From assembly GCA_030285985.1 (NCBI GenBank), contig CP127384.1, forward strand, positions 2,282,501-2,346,500: 64,000 bases of DNA. The letters run 5' to 3'. Shown here one piece after another: positions 25,714 through 34,418 of the stretch. The stretch comes from Aquidulcibacter paucihalophilus (GTDB lineage: Bacteria > Pseudomonadota > Alphaproteobacteria > Caulobacterales > Caulobacteraceae). The translations under genes were made by a program, and so were the position numbers. The notes below the pieces were generated by a model. The model was given only the letters and a program-made list of their open reading frames with translations. It had not been told where the DNA came from and ran no database searches. Each line of letters starts with the position of its first letter. The first letter of the stretch is position 1.

Positions 25714-26519
25714 CAGGCGGCGATCCGGGCGGCCCGGTAATCGGACGGCGAAAGGCCGAACCGACGCCCGAAGGCACGGGCGAAGCTGGCGTTGTTCAGA
25801 TAGCCGTTCTCGTAGCCGATAGAGGAGATGGGCAGGTCGGTGGTGACCAGCATCCGGCTGGCCTCGGAAAGCCGTCGCTCGGCCAGGGCCTCGGCGACGC
25901 TGCAGGCGAACATCTTTCGGAAGCCGCGCGTCAGCTTCTCGCGGTTCATGCCGCAGCGGGCGGCGATGCCATGCAGCGAGAGCTTCTGGCCCCACTGTTC
26001 GTCGATCAGCCGGCGCGCCTCCAGCAGACGACGACTGTCGGCCTGCGACAGGTCGCTGTCTCCGGCGGCGGGAACCAGCTCGCCCCCGTCCAGCGCAGCC
26101 CAGGTGTCGCAAAGAAGCTCGAGCGCCTTGGCGGTTCGATAGATGTCGCCCGCTTCAGTGTCGCGGTCGCATTCCCGAAGCGCCAGCGCGATGGCGCGCA
26201 AGGAACTCGGCAGGTGGAAATCCAGGCGTTCGTCGGCCTGCGGAAGAGTGTCGGCACCGATGCGGGCCAGACCCGAAGGCGAGATGAAGAGCACAATCCG
26301 CGTAACGCCTGTATCCTCGGACGCCAGTTCCTCCGCTCGCCCCGATCCCACGAGGCTCAAGGTCGCCGGAGCATCGATGGATCCGAGGTCGAAGGCGACG
26401 ACGACCGGATCCGGCGGGATCGAAGCCTCCTCGAAGGGACCTCGCCCGGTGAAGACGGTGAACTCGGGCGAAACGACCAGGCAGCGACGCGCGACGGGCG
26501 CGGGGTTCGAAGTGATCAT
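25713..26519 (-). CDS. AraC-family transcriptional regulator
   Basis: A 268-residue regulator from ATG 26519, chosen for a strong GGGAGGAG site; an upstream ATG at 26585 would add 22 residues and run through the inverted repeat. The N-terminal half is not a clear cupin. The C-terminal domain has two helix-turn-helix motifs: KLSLHGIAARCGMNREKLTR and LPISSIGYENGYLNNASFAR, ending GLSPSDYRAARIAA. It heads the araC-gntR-MFS-dehydrogenase set. Direct GAGCTATC repeats 23 bases apart lie just upstream, as expected for an AraC-type site. Confidence 0.9.
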   Translation of the reverse strand: MITSNPAPVARRCLVVSPEFTVFTGRGPFEEASIPPDPVVVAFDLGSIDAPATLSLVGSGRAEELASEDTGVTRIVLFISPSGLARIGADTLPQADERLDFHLPSSLRAIALALRECDRDTEAGDIYRTAKALELLCDTWAALDGGELVPAAGDSDLSQADSRRLLEARRLIDEQWGQKLSLHGIAARCGMNREKLTRGFRKMFACSVAEALAERRLSEASRMLVTTDLPISSIGYENGYLNNASFARAFGRRFGLSPSDYRAARIAA

Positions 26520-26565
26520 GGGCTCCTCCCGCCTCTCTGACGGAGGCTGAGGGGTGACGATGGAG

Positions 26566-26599
26566 CTATCTGACAGCTTTGGCAAGAGCTATCAGATAG
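26566..26599. promoter_or_regulatory. Inverted repeat operator upstream of araC
   Basis: CTATCTGACAGCT, an 8-base spacer, then AGCTATCAGATAG: 13-base arms matching at 12 positions. It also contains the direct repeat GAGCTATC at 26563 and 26586. It lies 47 bases upstream of the araC start and 17 bases after the end of the FAD-dehydrogenase gene. No T-run follows on either strand, so an operator is more likely than a terminator. Confidence 0.6.
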
Positions 26600-26615
26600 G
26601 TTCTGCCTCGGGCGC

Positions 26616-28019
26616 TCAGAGGCTGAAAATCTTACCGGGATTCAGCAGGTTCTGCGGATCCATCGCCCGCTTTATGGTGCGCATGAGATCGACCGCCTCG
26701 CCCAGCTCGGCCACCAGCCAATCCTGCTTGCCCAGTCCGATCCCGTGCTCTCCGGTACAGGTGCCGTCCATGTCGAGCGCCCGCTGGACCATGCGTCGGT
26801 TCAAGGCCTCGGCCTCGGCGGCCTCTTCCGGCTTGTTCGGGTCGATGACGAAGACGACGTGGAAATTGCCATCACCAACGTGGCCCAGGATCGGGCCGGG
26901 AATGGAGGCACCCTCCAGATCCTGTTTCGTCTGGGTGATGCATTCCGCCAGACGGCTGATCGGAACGCAGACGTCGGTGGGCCAACCGACGCAACCTTTG
27001 CGCAGGCCAATGGCGGCATAGTAGGCCTCGTGCCGCGCTTTCCACAGCTTGGCACGTTCCTCAGGCAGGCTGGACCACTGGAATGCACCACCGCCGTTGG
27101 CCGATGCCAGGGCCGAGACCGTCTCGACCTGTTCCTGAACGAAGCGCTCCGAGCCATGGAACTCGAAAAAGAGCGTCGTCTTCTCCGGATAGTCGAGCTT
27201 TGACCAGGCGTTGACCGCCCGCATCTGAACGTCGTCCAGAATTTCGACCCGTGCCAGCGGAACGCCCAGCTGGATGGACTGAACCACCGTATCGACGGCA
27301 CCGGCCAGGGTCTCGAAACTGCACACGGCCGAAAGGATCGATTCCGGAATGCCGTGAAGGCGCAGGGTGACCTCGGTGATGATGCCCAGCGTGCCTTCCG
27401 AGCCGACGAACAGCCGCGTCAGGTCATAACCCGCCGCAGACTTCCTTGCCCGTCGGGACGTGCGGATGTCGCGTCCGTCCGCCGTGACGACCCGAAGCGA
27501 CAGCACCGCCTCACGCATGGTGCCATAGCGCACGGCATTGGTGCCCGAGGCCCGGGTCGAGGCCATGCCGCCGATGGTGGCGTTGGCCCCTGGATCGATG
27601 GGGAAGAACAGGCCGACATCGCGCAAATGTTCGTTCAGATGCTCGCGCCGGACCCCCGCCTGGACCGTGACGTCGAAGTCCTCGGCGTTCACCTGGACGA
27701 TCTGGTCCATCCGGGACAGGTCGATGGTCAGACCGCCGTTGACCGGGGTGGTATTGCCCTCGATTGACGTGCCGGCACCGTAGGCGATGATCGGCACGCC
27801 AGCCTTTCCGCACAGCTTGACCGCCGCCACCACGTCCTCGGTCGACAGGGCGAAGACGACCGCGTCGGGCAGGACTGTGTCGAAATGCGCCTCGCTGGCT
27901 CCGTGCTGGGCCCGCATCGCCTCGCCGAGGTGAAGGCGATCACCGAACACCCCCCGAAGGCTTTCAATGAAGCCATCGGGGAGTCGGCTCGGCTCCAGGG
28001 AAAGAGGCAGGGCGTTCAC
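26616..28019 (-). CDS. FAD-linked D-2-hydroxyacid (D-lactate-type) dehydrogenase
   Basis: A 467-residue flavoprotein of the GlcD/Dld cytochrome-type D-lactate dehydrogenase family. The FAD-binding PCMH domain has GVPIIAYGAGTSIEGNTTP, PIDPGANATIGGMASTRASG and the region FVGSEGTLGIITEVTLRLHG. The C-terminal substrate domain has LGHVGDGNFHVVFVIDP and CTGEHGIGLGKQDWL, with metal or substrate histidines. It would feed electrons from D-lactate or a similar acid to the respiratory chain. It lies 22 bases after the TBDR gene and is probably cotranscribed with it. Confidence 0.9.
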   Translation of the reverse strand: MNALPLSLEPSRLPDGFIESLRGVFGDRLHLGEAMRAQHGASEAHFDTVLPDAVVFALSTEDVVAAVKLCGKAGVPIIAYGAGTSIEGNTTPVNGGLTIDLSRMDQIVQVNAEDFDVTVQAGVRREHLNEHLRDVGLFFPIDPGANATIGGMASTRASGTNAVRYGTMREAVLSLRVVTADGRDIRTSRRARKSAAGYDLTRLFVGSEGTLGIITEVTLRLHGIPESILSAVCSFETLAGAVDTVVQSIQLGVPLARVEILDDVQMRAVNAWSKLDYPEKTTLFFEFHGSERFVQEQVETVSALASANGGGAFQWSSLPEERAKLWKARHEAYYAAIGLRKGCVGWPTDVCVPISRLAECITQTKQDLEGASIPGPILGHVGDGNFHVVFVIDPNKPEEAAEAEALNRRMVQRALDMDGTCTGEHGIGLGKQDWLVAELGEAVDLMRTIKRAMDPQNLLNPGKIFSL

Positions 28020-28041
28020 GGTCGATCCAACTCAGGCTGAC

Positions 28042-30150
28042 TTAGAAGCTGTACCCCACGCGCACTCCGACGCGCCGACCGTCACCAATCTGACCCAGGC
28101 TTCCCAGCGCCGGCAGGCCGGCGGCAGTCAAGGTGGAGCTGTCGATGTAGGATTCGTAGTACTCCTCGTCGAACAGGTTATTGGAGAAGACCGCAAACTC
28201 CAAACTGTCCACCCGGTAGGAAATCGTGGCGTTGGCCAGGAAGTAGCTGTCCAGTTCAGGCGCGAAGGTGTTGGACAGGCCCGCGCCGATCCGTTCGCCC
28301 TTGCCCACGATGCCGCCCGAGAAGGTCAGGTCACCGCGACCGAGCGGCACGACGTAATCGCTCTGAAGGCTCATGGTCCAGGCGGGCTGGAACGGGATGC
28401 GGTCGGTCGGCAGCAGGCGGCCGGTCGTCTGGCGATAGCGTGTATCGTCGGTGATCCGGGCGTTCTGCAGCAGGCCGCTGGCGCGGATCGTCCAGGCGTC
28501 GGTCATCTCGGCGGTGATTTCGGCCTCTACGCCGTAGGAGCGCGCATCGCCGGTGTTCAGGTTGATGCCGACGATGCCCGCCCCGGTGGTCGAGGGTGCC
28601 AGGCTGTTGGCGGCGATAATGTCCTTGTAGTCGTTGTAGAAGACCGCACCCTGCAAGGAGACCCGGCGGTCGTCGGTGCTCATCTTGGTCCCGATCTCGT
28701 AAGTCCAGACCGAGTCGCCGTCATAGGTCAGGTTCGGCGCCCCCGGGCCGTTGGTGCCGCCGCCGCGGAAACCGCGCGCGATAGACGCGTAGACCATGCG
28801 GTTGTCATCGATCCGCTTACGCAACGCTATCCGGGGCTGGACCTCGTCGGCCTCATAACTTGAGTTTCGGGCGCTCTCGAAATCGATCTGCTGGTGATCG
28901 TAGCGCAGGCCAATAGTCAGCTCGAGGTCAGGCTGGATATTCCAGAAGGCGGTGCCGAAGACGGCCCAGATGTCCGCGTCGGATCTGGCGAAGGCCGGCA
29001 CGGTGAGGCTCGCCGGCACCACCAGGGTCGCCGAAGTCTGGTCCAGGGTCTGGTTCGACCGGAACACGCCGACCAGCGAAGTCAGGTTCTCGCTCCAGCG
29101 GCTGTCGATCCGGGCCTCGAGGCTCCGGGTCTCGAGGGTATTCTCGCCCGTCGAGCGGAACAGGTTGATCGACTGGAAGTCGCCGTCGCTGTCGCTGTCG
29201 GCGTCACGCTTGTCGTAGGAAGCGATGACGGTCAGGTCGTGCTGCTCGCTCAGCGGCATCTGCAGACGACCGTTGACACCGCTGTACTGGTAGTTGGCGA
29301 CACTGCGGAAATTGGTGCGGGCGTCGTCCACATAGACAGTCGGTCCGGTAGTGACGGCATACAGCGGATTGGTGCCGTTCACCTCGTCATAGTAGGCATT
29401 CAGGCTGACGACTGCGGGCCCGGCCTGCCACCGCAGCGCGCCGCGGATCGTGTTCTGCTCCAGCCGATTGGCGTCGTCGAAGCCGAGGAGGCTGTTCTTG
29501 ATGAAGCCGTCCCGGTTCTGGGTGCCGATCGAAAGGCGGCCGGCCAGCACGCCCGGAACGATCGGTCCGGCCACGGTGGCGCCGACGATGTAGTAGTTGT
29601 CCGGCCCGGCATAGGTCGCCGTCAGCCTGCCTTCCAGCACGTCCGTCGGCTGCTTGGTCGTGACGTTGATCGCGCCACCGAGCGTGTTCTGGCCGAACAG
29701 GGTCGACTGCGGCCCGCGCAGGACCTCGATCTGTTCGACGGCCAGGGTCGGGCTGTTCAGGTAAGACGTGTTCTGCTGGTAGACGCCGTCCACGAAGATG
29801 CCGACGCCGGGCTGAACCGTGTCCAGCAGGGTCGTACCGATGCCCCGGATCGAGATGAAGGCGCGTCCGGCGGCATCGGAGTTGATGTTCAGGCCTGGCG
29901 TGATCGCCGCGATATCGCGAACCGAAGTAAACTGGCGGTTCTCAAGCGTCTCGGCCGTGACCGCGGTGACGGCGACAGGCACGTCGATCAGGCGCTCGGA
30001 GCGTTTGCGGGCCGTGACGATGATGTCGTCGATCGACGAGGCCTGGTCGGCGGCCGCCGAAGGAGCCTGCGGCGCAGTCTGCGCCGAGGCAATGCCGCTG
30101 GACATGGCTGCCAGACCGACGCCGGCCGCAAGAATGGTGATGAAGCGCAT
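28042..30150 (-). CDS. TonB-dependent receptor (702 aa)
   Basis: A compact outer-membrane receptor with signal peptide MRFITILAAGVGLAAMSSGIASA. The TonB box is in IDDIIVTARKRSERLIDVPV. The plug contains ISIRGIGTTLLDTVQPGVG and EVLRGPQSTLFGQNTLGGA. The barrel ends GVRVGYSF with a terminal Phe. It has no STN domain. It belongs to the FyuA/CirA-like subgroup often used for carbohydrates and small organic nutrients in sphingomonads and Caulobacterales. Its neighbours suggest a polyol or hydroxyacid-containing ligand, which is inference. Confidence 0.94.
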   Translation of the reverse strand: MRFITILAAGVGLAAMSSGIASAQTAPQAPSAAADQASSIDDIIVTARKRSERLIDVPVAVTAVTAETLENRQFTSVRDIAAITPGLNINSDAAGRAFISIRGIGTTLLDTVQPGVGIFVDGVYQQNTSYLNSPTLAVEQIEVLRGPQSTLFGQNTLGGAINVTTKQPTDVLEGRLTATYAGPDNYYIVGATVAGPIVPGVLAGRLSIGTQNRDGFIKNSLLGFDDANRLEQNTIRGALRWQAGPAVVSLNAYYDEVNGTNPLYAVTTGPTVYVDDARTNFRSVANYQYSGVNGRLQMPLSEQHDLTVIASYDKRDADSDSDGDFQSINLFRSTGENTLETRSLEARIDSRWSENLTSLVGVFRSNQTLDQTSATLVVPASLTVPAFARSDADIWAVFGTAFWNIQPDLELTIGLRYDHQQIDFESARNSSYEADEVQPRIALRKRIDDNRMVYASIARGFRGGGTNGPGAPNLTYDGDSVWTYEIGTKMSTDDRRVSLQGAVFYNDYKDIIAANSLAPSTTGAGIVGINLNTGDARSYGVEAEITAEMTDAWTIRASGLLQNARITDDTRYRQTTGRLLPTDRIPFQPAWTMSLQSDYVVPLGRGDLTFSGGIVGKGERIGAGLSNTFAPELDSYFLANATISYRVDSLEFAVFSNNLFDEEYYESYIDSSTLTAAGLPALGSLGQIGDGRRVGVRVGYSF

Positions 30151-30217
30151 TGTGGTTGTCTCCGCCCATGAAGCGCCGGATCTGCTCCGGTCGTTGGGAT
30201 GAACGTGCGCCCGTCGA

Positions 30218-30234
30218 GACCTATCTGAAAGGTC
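30218..30234. promoter_or_regulatory. Candidate operator upstream of the 702-aa TBDR
   Basis: GACCT-ATCTGAA-AGGTC is an inverted repeat 67 bases upstream of the receptor start. Read on the minus strand it contains TCAGATAGGT, identical over ten bases to plus-strand 26592-26601 at the araC operator. Shared words at two promoters of one block suggest a common regulator. Confidence 0.45.
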
Positions 30235-30261
30235 GGCGAGTATGCCGATCCGCAGCCAGAC

Positions 30262-31182
30262 TTAGCGCGATGCTGCTTCCCCTGCATCAATGGCCAGCGC
30301 CAGCGCGCCCAGCGGACCTGCGCTGTGGCCCAGGCCTGGCTGAACGATGAAGTCGTCGATGACCGCTGCGATCCGATCGGCGACGCCGTAGCCGTTGAGG
30401 CTCGCCAGCAGCGTGGCGCGGATGCGCGGAAGAAGATGCGGCTGGCCCATCCCCAGGCCACCGCCCAGCAGGATCCGTTCGGGGGCGGTGGTCAGCACCA
30501 GATTGTGACAAAGGGCGGCCAGGGCCGACACCACCACCTCCCAGGCCGCGTCCGTCGTGGACAGCTGCTCGGCAGGCACACCGGCATGCGCCAGGACTGC
30601 GGGCCCGGACGCCAGGCCTTCCACGCAATCGCCATGAAAAGGGCAGACACCGGCGAAGGTCGATCCGGGGGGGCTCGGAATGCGAAGGTGCCCCGCTTCG
30701 GAGTGCCCCAGGCCGCGCACCGAACGTCCATCGATGATCGAGCCCACGCCGATGCCGGTCCCTACAGTCACATAGGCGAACGACGCGAGACCCTGGGCTG
30801 CGCCCCACCGCCCCTCGGCAAGGGCCGAGCCGTTGACGTCCGTGTCAAACCCGACCGGCACGGCCCAGCAACGGAGGGGCCCCAGGAGGTCGAACCCGCT
30901 CCAGCCGGGCTTGGGCGTGTTGACGACACAGCCGTAGGTCGGCGATCGCGGATCGAGGTCCAACGGTCCGAAGCTCGCGACGCCGACAGCGTCAAATCCA
31001 TGCCGTTCCGACCATTGGCGGAGCCGGGCATCAATGGCGTCCATCGTCCGGTGCGGACCAACCGTCTCGATCCGGGCCTCCGAGCGAATGTCGTCCAGGC
31101 CCGTGCCCAGCATCATCACACATTTCGTGCCGCCCAGCTCGATGCCGACCTTTAGCGGCACGGCCTTCGCCGAATGGTTCAT
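30262..31182 (-). CDS. ROK-family sugar kinase (fructokinase-like)
   Basis: A 306-residue kinase from ATG 31182, overlapping the esterase stop (ATGA). It has the phosphate-binding start VGIELGGTKCVMM, the DTDVNGSALAEGRWG active region with the catalytic Asp, and GTGIGVGSIIDG. The zinc-type motif GHSEAGHLRIP plus CPFHGDCVEGLASGPA is characteristic of ROK fructokinases. It would phosphorylate fructose (or another hexose) in the cytoplasm. Paired with the mannitol-dehydrogenase family gene it completes mannitol to fructose to fructose-6-phosphate. Confidence 0.9.
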   Translation of the reverse strand: MNHSAKAVPLKVGIELGGTKCVMMLGTGLDDIRSEARIETVGPHRTMDAIDARLRQWSERHGFDAVGVASFGPLDLDPRSPTYGCVVNTPKPGWSGFDLLGPLRCWAVPVGFDTDVNGSALAEGRWGAAQGLASFAYVTVGTGIGVGSIIDGRSVRGLGHSEAGHLRIPSPPGSTFAGVCPFHGDCVEGLASGPAVLAHAGVPAEQLSTTDAAWEVVVSALAALCHNLVLTTAPERILLGGGLGMGQPHLLPRIRATLLASLNGYGVADRIAAVIDDFIVQPGLGHSAGPLGALALAIDAGEAASR

Positions 31183-32684
31183 TCGCGCCACGTGGCGGCG
31201 ATCGGAAAGTCCGTGTCGGTCTCGGCGCGACCCTTGGCCAGTTGATAGACCTGGCGCGTCCGGGCGTCGTACTCGGGCCATGGCGCAGAGCCGTCCCGGG
31301 CGAAGTCGATCCACACCTTCTGAATGCTGTCGGCCAGGGCCTGGGGCGGCGGGGTCTGGCCAAGCAGGCCGGTCGGTCCTGTGGCGGCATCCAGGGTGTT
31401 GAACACGAACGGCACCTCCACGGCGTGACATGCGCCAAGCTCTCCGCCCAGTGCAGGCGAGCGCCAGTCCATCTCATAGAAATGGGTGCGGCCCTGATGC
31501 GCCTGGGCATAAGCCCGCGCCGGCCAGCGGAACACCAGGTCGTTCAGGGCCCGGGTCAGGGTCGCACCGCCGGAGACGCCGCGCCGCCCCAGTCCATAGC
31601 GTTGCAGAATACCCAGCGCCCCCGGCTCGGTCCGGCTGAGCAGAAACCAGGCCAGCAGCCGGCCCAACTTGGCCTTCACACCCGTCGGCACGAAATACAG
31701 GTTCATCTCCTCGGCGTTCGTCCCGATCAGAAGATCGACCTCTGCGCCCGCGCCCTTCGCCAGGGCCTGCAGCGGCGGGACCGGGATCACGTCGTCGCCG
31801 TGGACCGGCAGGAATTTGCTCAACCCGTAGGCGGGATCGCGGCCGTTCTCGCCACGCATGTCCAGGCCTGCGGTTGGAGCCTGCACGACATCCTGCGCAT
31901 CGAGCCCGGCCTGAACGCTGGCCGAGCGAAATCCCGCCGCGTTCGCAGATACGCCCAGAAGCTTCGCCAGCCGATGCACGACCTTTCTCATCGTCCTGAC
32001 CGATCGAACCATCGAGCCGTGCCCGCTTTGCACGATCGCGCGACGGAACAGGCCACGCGCCGGAGGGGAGACCACCAGGTCCGCGATCGACATCGCGCCC
32101 GCGGATTCGCCGAAGACCGTCACATTTGCCGGGTCACCGCCAAAGCCCGCGATGTTGTCGCGCACCCACATCAGCGCTGCGATCATGTCGCGCAGGCCGA
32201 GATTGGTGGGAACACCGGGAATCGGCAGGAAGCCCTCGATCCCCAGGCGATAGTTGATCGTCACGCAGACAACGCCGTTTCGGGCGAAGCTGGTCCCGTC
32301 CTGTGTCGGTGCCGAACTCGCGCCGCCGACCCAGGCCCCGCCGTGGATGAAGACCATAACCGGCAGGCCGGCCGGGTGCGTACCCTCCGGAGTCCAGATG
32401 TTCAGGTTGAGGTATTCATCCCCCTGCTCCCACCCGGTTCCGACCAGCGGCGTCAGGTCGAGGGTGGGGAAATCCCTCAGTTGATAGGGTGCCGTTGGCC
32501 CGAAAGCGGTTGCGTCCCGGGGCTCGTCCCAGGAGGCGTGCGGCTCTGGCGGCAAAAAGCGCAAATTCCCGACAGGCGGCGCTGCGTAGGGAATACCCAG
32601 GTATCGGGCGACGCCGTCGATCACTCGACCCCGCACCCGGCCACTGGAGGTGTTCGCGATCACGGCATCGGTTGGATTCAGCAT
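31179..32684 (-). CDS. Type B carboxylesterase
   Basis: A 501-residue COesterase-family enzyme from ATG 32684 (MLNPTDAVIANTSSGRVRG); an ATG at 32714 would add ten residues. Motifs are YLGIPYAAPPVGNLRF, DEYLNLNIWTP, VMVFIHGGAWVGG (oxyanion hole) and NVTVFGESAGAMSIADLVV with the nucleophile Ser. The acid lies in IGTNAEEMNLYF and the His in LGACHAVEVPFVF. No clear signal peptide is seen, so it is probably cytoplasmic. It is coupled to the kinase gene, which suggests that an acylated sugar or polyol is de-esterified before phosphorylation. Confidence 0.9.
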   Translation of the reverse strand: MLNPTDAVIANTSSGRVRGRVIDGVARYLGIPYAAPPVGNLRFLPPEPHASWDEPRDATAFGPTAPYQLRDFPTLDLTPLVGTGWEQGDEYLNLNIWTPEGTHPAGLPVMVFIHGGAWVGGASSAPTQDGTSFARNGVVCVTINYRLGIEGFLPIPGVPTNLGLRDMIAALMWVRDNIAGFGGDPANVTVFGESAGAMSIADLVVSPPARGLFRRAIVQSGHGSMVRSVRTMRKVVHRLAKLLGVSANAAGFRSASVQAGLDAQDVVQAPTAGLDMRGENGRDPAYGLSKFLPVHGDDVIPVPPLQALAKGAGAEVDLLIGTNAEEMNLYFVPTGVKAKLGRLLAWFLLSRTEPGALGILQRYGLGRRGVSGGATLTRALNDLVFRWPARAYAQAHQGRTHFYEMDWRSPALGGELGACHAVEVPFVFNTLDAATGPTGLLGQTPPPQALADSIQKVWIDFARDGSAPWPEYDARTRQVYQLAKGRAETDTDFPIAATWRE

Positions 32685-32848
32685 GGGACTCACAATGGAC
32701 CGGGCGGGCAGCATCCAGAAGGCGATCTGATTTGCTGACAGGCCGTTTTCATTGACTGATCCGCAGCCACAAGAGCCCGGCCTTCTTCACCCGGATGGCT
32801 CCTGCGGGGACGGCGAACCTCTCCCGGGCATGCCCCGCAAACACTGGA

Positions 32849-34015
32849 TCATCGCGACGCCTGCGGCCTGTGTCTGATGTGGCGCCCCGCCAGGGTCTGG
32901 ATGCCCGCCACGCCCGCGAGGGTAAGTGTACGTTGGAACTCATCGCGTAGAAGCCTGAGGGCGTGAGTTACGCCAGCCTCGCCGGCAGCGGCCAGGCCAT
33001 AGAGATACGGTCGGCCGATCGAACAGGCGGTCGCGCCGAGGGCCAGGGCCTTGACGATGTCCGAACCGCGCCGGACTCCCCCGTCGCATATGACATCCGG
33101 GCCGTCGCCCAGCGCATCTCTGACGGCGGCGATCTGATCGATTGGCGCAGGCGCACCATCCAGTTGGCGTCCGCCGTGGTTGGAGATGATCACGCCGCTC
33201 GCACCGGAGCGGATTGCGCGGGTGGCGTCTTCCGGCGTCATCAGCCCCTTGATCGCCAGAGGGCCGTTCCACTCGGATGCGAGCCATTCGACGTCACGCC
33301 AGTTCAGGCTGGGGTCAAACTGACGACCGATGAAGTCGAAAAGACTCATCGGGTTCGTAGCAAGGGCGTCCGTCCTGTGACTGACGTTGGCCAGATCGAA
33401 CCTGGCTCCCGTCAGCGCGGGTATCGACCAGCCGGGATGCAGGGCGAAATCGAGAAGGGAGCGCGCCGTAAGGCGAGGCGGCAGGGACAGACCACTGCGA
33501 CGATCACGCAGCCGGTTGCCCGCGACCGGCGTGTCGACCGTCAGACAAAGTCCGGCGTAGCCGGCTTCGCGGCATCGCGAGACAAACTCTCGCGTAAGCC
33601 CGCGATCCTTGAAGACGTAGACCTGGAACAACATCGGGACAGGAATCGCTTCGGCCAGGTCCTCCAGCCGCGTCGTGCCCATGGTTGAAAGACAGTAGGG
33701 GATGCCCTGGGCCGCCGCGGCACGAGCTACGGCGAGCTCGGCGGAGCCATGGAACATCCGGGTCAGGCCGGTCGCGGAGAGCATGAGCGGCCAGGCGGCC
33801 GGCTGTCCAAAGATGGTCGTCGCTGTCTGGATTGACGAGACGTCCGTCAGGACATCAGGGACGATCTCGTAGTCCTTGAAGGCATCAACATTGCGCGACA
33901 GGGACCATTCCTCGTCTGCCCCGCCGTCCAGATAGTCAAATACTGGACGAGGCAGGCGACGGCGCGCCAGAACTCTCAGGTCTGCGATGCTGTGGGTCTG
34001 ATCAAGGGAGGGCAC
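32849..34015 (-). CDS. FMN-dependent L-2-hydroxyacid dehydrogenase (LldD/glycolate oxidase family)
   Basis: A 388-residue TIM-barrel flavoprotein oxidising L-lactate or a related L-2-hydroxyacid. Motifs are PRPVFDYLDGGADEEWSLSR, WPLMLSATGLTRMFH, FQVYVFKDRGLTRE and LTVDTPVAGNR. LAIKGLMTPEDA has the flavin Lys, and GVIISNHGGRQLDGAPAPID has the catalytic His at about residue 280 and substrate Arg. DGGVRRGSDIVKALALGA binds the FMN phosphate. It is the most upstream gene of the minus-strand block, 164 bases before the esterase. With the FAD enzyme at 26616 the block can oxidise both enantiomers. Confidence 0.92.
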   Translation of the reverse strand: MPSLDQTHSIADLRVLARRRLPRPVFDYLDGGADEEWSLSRNVDAFKDYEIVPDVLTDVSSIQTATTIFGQPAAWPLMLSATGLTRMFHGSAELAVARAAAAQGIPYCLSTMGTTRLEDLAEAIPVPMLFQVYVFKDRGLTREFVSRCREAGYAGLCLTVDTPVAGNRLRDRRSGLSLPPRLTARSLLDFALHPGWSIPALTGARFDLANVSHRTDALATNPMSLFDFIGRQFDPSLNWRDVEWLASEWNGPLAIKGLMTPEDATRAIRSGASGVIISNHGGRQLDGAPAPIDQIAAVRDALGDGPDVICDGGVRRGSDIVKALALGATACSIGRPYLYGLAAAGEAGVTHALRLLRDEFQRTLTLAGVAGIQTLAGRHIRHRPQASR

Positions 34016-34202
34016 GCCTCATCCTACCCCAATGCCACCAGTGATCGGAAGCCGACCTTCCAGCGCTTCCTGACTGTGACCGTCGCGTTGGAGACCGTGC
34101 ACATCCTTGGTGTGGATCGGCACAGCCTGACGGACAACCACCCTGTGAGGACGAGACGCTCGCAAGCTGACACTCGCCTCTCCTCCCCTCAGCCCACAAG
34201 CT

Positions 34203-34240
34203 GGAGACAGGTTCGTGCCTGACCGCCAGCACCGCCACGC
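34203..34240 (+). repeat. Intergenic 38-bp repeat, copy B
   Basis: GGAGACAGGTTCGTGCCTG followed by ACCGCCAGCACCGCCACGC, identical to copy A over the last 19 bases. In this copy ACCGCCAG (34222-34229) pairs with CTGGCGGT (34254-34261) across a 24-base loop. The whole noncoding stretch 34016-34418 (403 bases) holds the lldD-side promoter region, this repeat and the promoter of the halogenase gene; no gene is seen in it. Confidence 0.75.
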
Positions 34241-34353
34241 CGTCAGTCGCTAACTGGCGGTTCACGGGTTCCACGAATTTTGCTCTGGCATTCCCGCGAC
34301 CTGTGAGTAACCAGAGACGGCCTTGGGGTCTCTGCTTCGGGAGAACACCTGCG

Positions 34354-34383
34354 TTGCGCCGCCCAGAGGACGCAACCTATACT
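34354..34383 (+). promoter_or_regulatory. Putative promoter of the halogenase-like gene
   Basis: TTGCGC at 34354-34359 and TATACT at 34378-34383 are separated by 18 bases. Transcription would start near 34390, giving a short leader to the TTG start at 34419. GTTGCG (34353-34358) and CGCAAC (34371-34376) form an inverted repeat inside the promoter, a possible repressor site. Confidence 0.45.
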
Positions 34384-34418
34384 CCGAAGACGCCAACATC
34401 TCCCGGCCGGAGACTCGA

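Noticed and set aside
24970..26112. Reading the GntR regulator as a 380-residue protein
   Set aside because: The upstream extension runs through araC out of frame; ATG 25713 gives a complete regulator coupled to araC.
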